Below are positions 62,919 through 64,000 of a stretch of DNA of 64,000 nucleotides, one piece after another. The notes beneath the pieces are model-generated. The model made no database searches. It saw only the letters and a program-made list of their open reading frames with translations, and was not told where the DNA came from. Source of the stretch: Corylus avellana (taxonomy: Eukaryota > Streptophyta > Magnoliopsida > Fagales > Betulaceae); contig NC_081546.1 in NCBI RefSeq assembly GCF_901000735.1, forward strand, positions 29,035,900 through 29,099,899, read 5' to 3'. Numbering within the stretch: the stretch's first letter is position 1; every line of letters starts with the position of its first letter. Made by a program: the position numbers and the translations under genes.

Positions 62919-64000
62919 TATATTGATTTTGCTTGTTGTAATCACATGACACTGAATTCTTCCATATTTTTTTGCAAAATTTGTGTTACCTAGGCCTACC
63001 ACCATTTACATTGCTAATGGTTCTCATCTTGATGTTAGTCACATCGGGTCTGTTTCTACTCATCAACTATCTATGTCTGATACATACTTAGTGCCTAATC
63101 TCTCGTTAAATCTTTTATCTGTTGATCAACTTTGTGAACTTGGCTTAGAACTACACTTTTCTAACCGAGGTTGTGATGTGCAAGATCCACAGACGAGACA
63201 GCTAATTGGGACCGCCCGTAGGATTGGACGTCTATTTGAGCTTTCATCACTCCATCTTCCTTTTACTGTGTCTGCTACCACTCCATCTCGGTCTCCCTCT
63301 ACCACTCTCAGTTTATGGCACTCTTATTTAGGACATGCATCTATTTCTCGTATTCGTTCTTTAGATACAAGTGGTCAGTTAGGGTCTGTTGAGTCCAAGT
63401 CATTTGATTGTGTTGCATGTCAACTTGGAAAAAAAAGTGCTTTACCTTTCAATAATAGTGCATCTGTTTCTTCTGCTCCTTTTGATTTGGTGCATTCTAA
63501 TGTGTGGGGCCCTACGCCTATTCCCACCATGGGTGGATCCTGCTATTTTGTAATTTTTGTGAATGATTATTTTCGATACACATGGCTTTATCTTTTACAA
63601 AATCGATCTGAACTTCTGAAAATTTACTCTGAATTTCAACGGATGGTTCAAACCCAAGTTTCTCGAAACATAAAAAATTTTCGTTCTGATAATGCCATAG
63701 AATATCGTGAATTTACCTTCCTTACTACCCTCAAACAAAATGGCACTCTTTCCCATCGCTCATGCCCAAATACTTCTCAACAAAATGGTTGTGCTGAACG
63801 TAAACACAGGCACATCTTAGACACTGTTAGGGCTTTGCTCTTATCTGCTTTTATCCCTGAACACTTTTGGGGAGAAGCTGCTCTTACCGCTGTTTATACC
63901 ATTAATAGGGTCCCATCGGCCACTACCTTAAATAGGTCCCCCTATGAACTCTTGTATGGTTCTCCTCCTGATTACCAATCTTTCTGCATCTTTGGTTGTG
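62919..64000 (+). pseudogene. Ty1-copia protease remnant and integrase, runs off the window
   Basis: The protease motif at about 62925-62950 reads IDFACCNHMT, where IDSGACNHMT-type sequence is expected, then a frameshift near 62990. From 62995 the frame is open to the end of the window: protease tail (IANGSHLDVSHIGSV, LNLLSVDQLCELG), the GAG pre-integrase HHCC finger (WHSYLGHASI and FDCVACQLGKKS) and the integrase core. Of the D,D,E residues, the first is Asn (HSNVWGP, about 63499), while the second (RSDNAIEY) and third (QNGCAERKH) are present. Transposition-dead copy; RT and RNase H would lie beyond 64000. Confidence 0.88.

Overview
The window is a repeat-rich piece of a flowering-plant nuclear genome, probably a eudicot. 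The evidence is the class V-type GH18 chitinase-like genes, a GH18/receptor-kinase fragment of the tobacco CHRK1 type, plant Ty1-copia and Ty3-gypsy elements with initiator-Met primer sites, plant L1 LINEs, and CACTA, hAT and Mutator-type elements. The species cannot be named from sequence alone. No tRNA, rRNA or CRISPR was seen. Eight N runs are present; six are exactly 100 N (unknown-size gaps) and two (157 and 266 N) lie inside one CACTA element.

Layout. 1-6.4 kb: a foldback element, a decayed L1 LINE and a hAT MITE. 6.4-29.9 kb: a dispersed family of small two-exon genes encoding period-5 (pentapeptide-like), Asn/Gly/Thr-rich proteins. Four readable genes (one minus, three plus), one exon-2-deleted copy and several orphan pieces are present, embedded in LTR, MULE, foldback, gypsy and LINE insertions. 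7.6-15.0 kb holds two nearly identical 3.6-kb blocks on either side of a 100-N gap; the arrangement looks like two overlapping contigs that were not merged, not a true duplication. 30.8-34.6 kb: a decayed LTR element and a degenerate array of GH18-upstream repeats. 34.7-61.2 kb: a GH18 cluster with two near-full pseudogenes (A, B), a fragment (C), an orphan promoter, pseudogene D, detached kinase pieces, a GH18-TM-kinase remnant and an inverted fragment F, separated by gypsy, Sirevirus-like, CACTA, SINE and MITE insertions. 61.3-64.0 kb: a degenerate Ty1-copia element running off the window.

The most unusual observations are these. (1) The small-protein genes have a TATA block, a 22-25-nt first exon, an intron with a branch-site-like motif and a second exon built on a 15-bp period. 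(2) A repeated module around ATAAGGCCAATTATCA follows the stop codons of both the small-protein genes and the unrelated GH18 genes, which ties the two clusters together. (3) Every GH18 copy that spans the catalytic motif has lost it (LNWQYP where LDWEYP is expected), and the copies lack a recognisable signal peptide. (4) Many insertions can be dated relative to their targets because target-site duplications are readable: hAT 8 bp, MULE 9 bp, CACTA 3 bp, LTR elements 5 bp, and LINE/SINE 10-15 bp.
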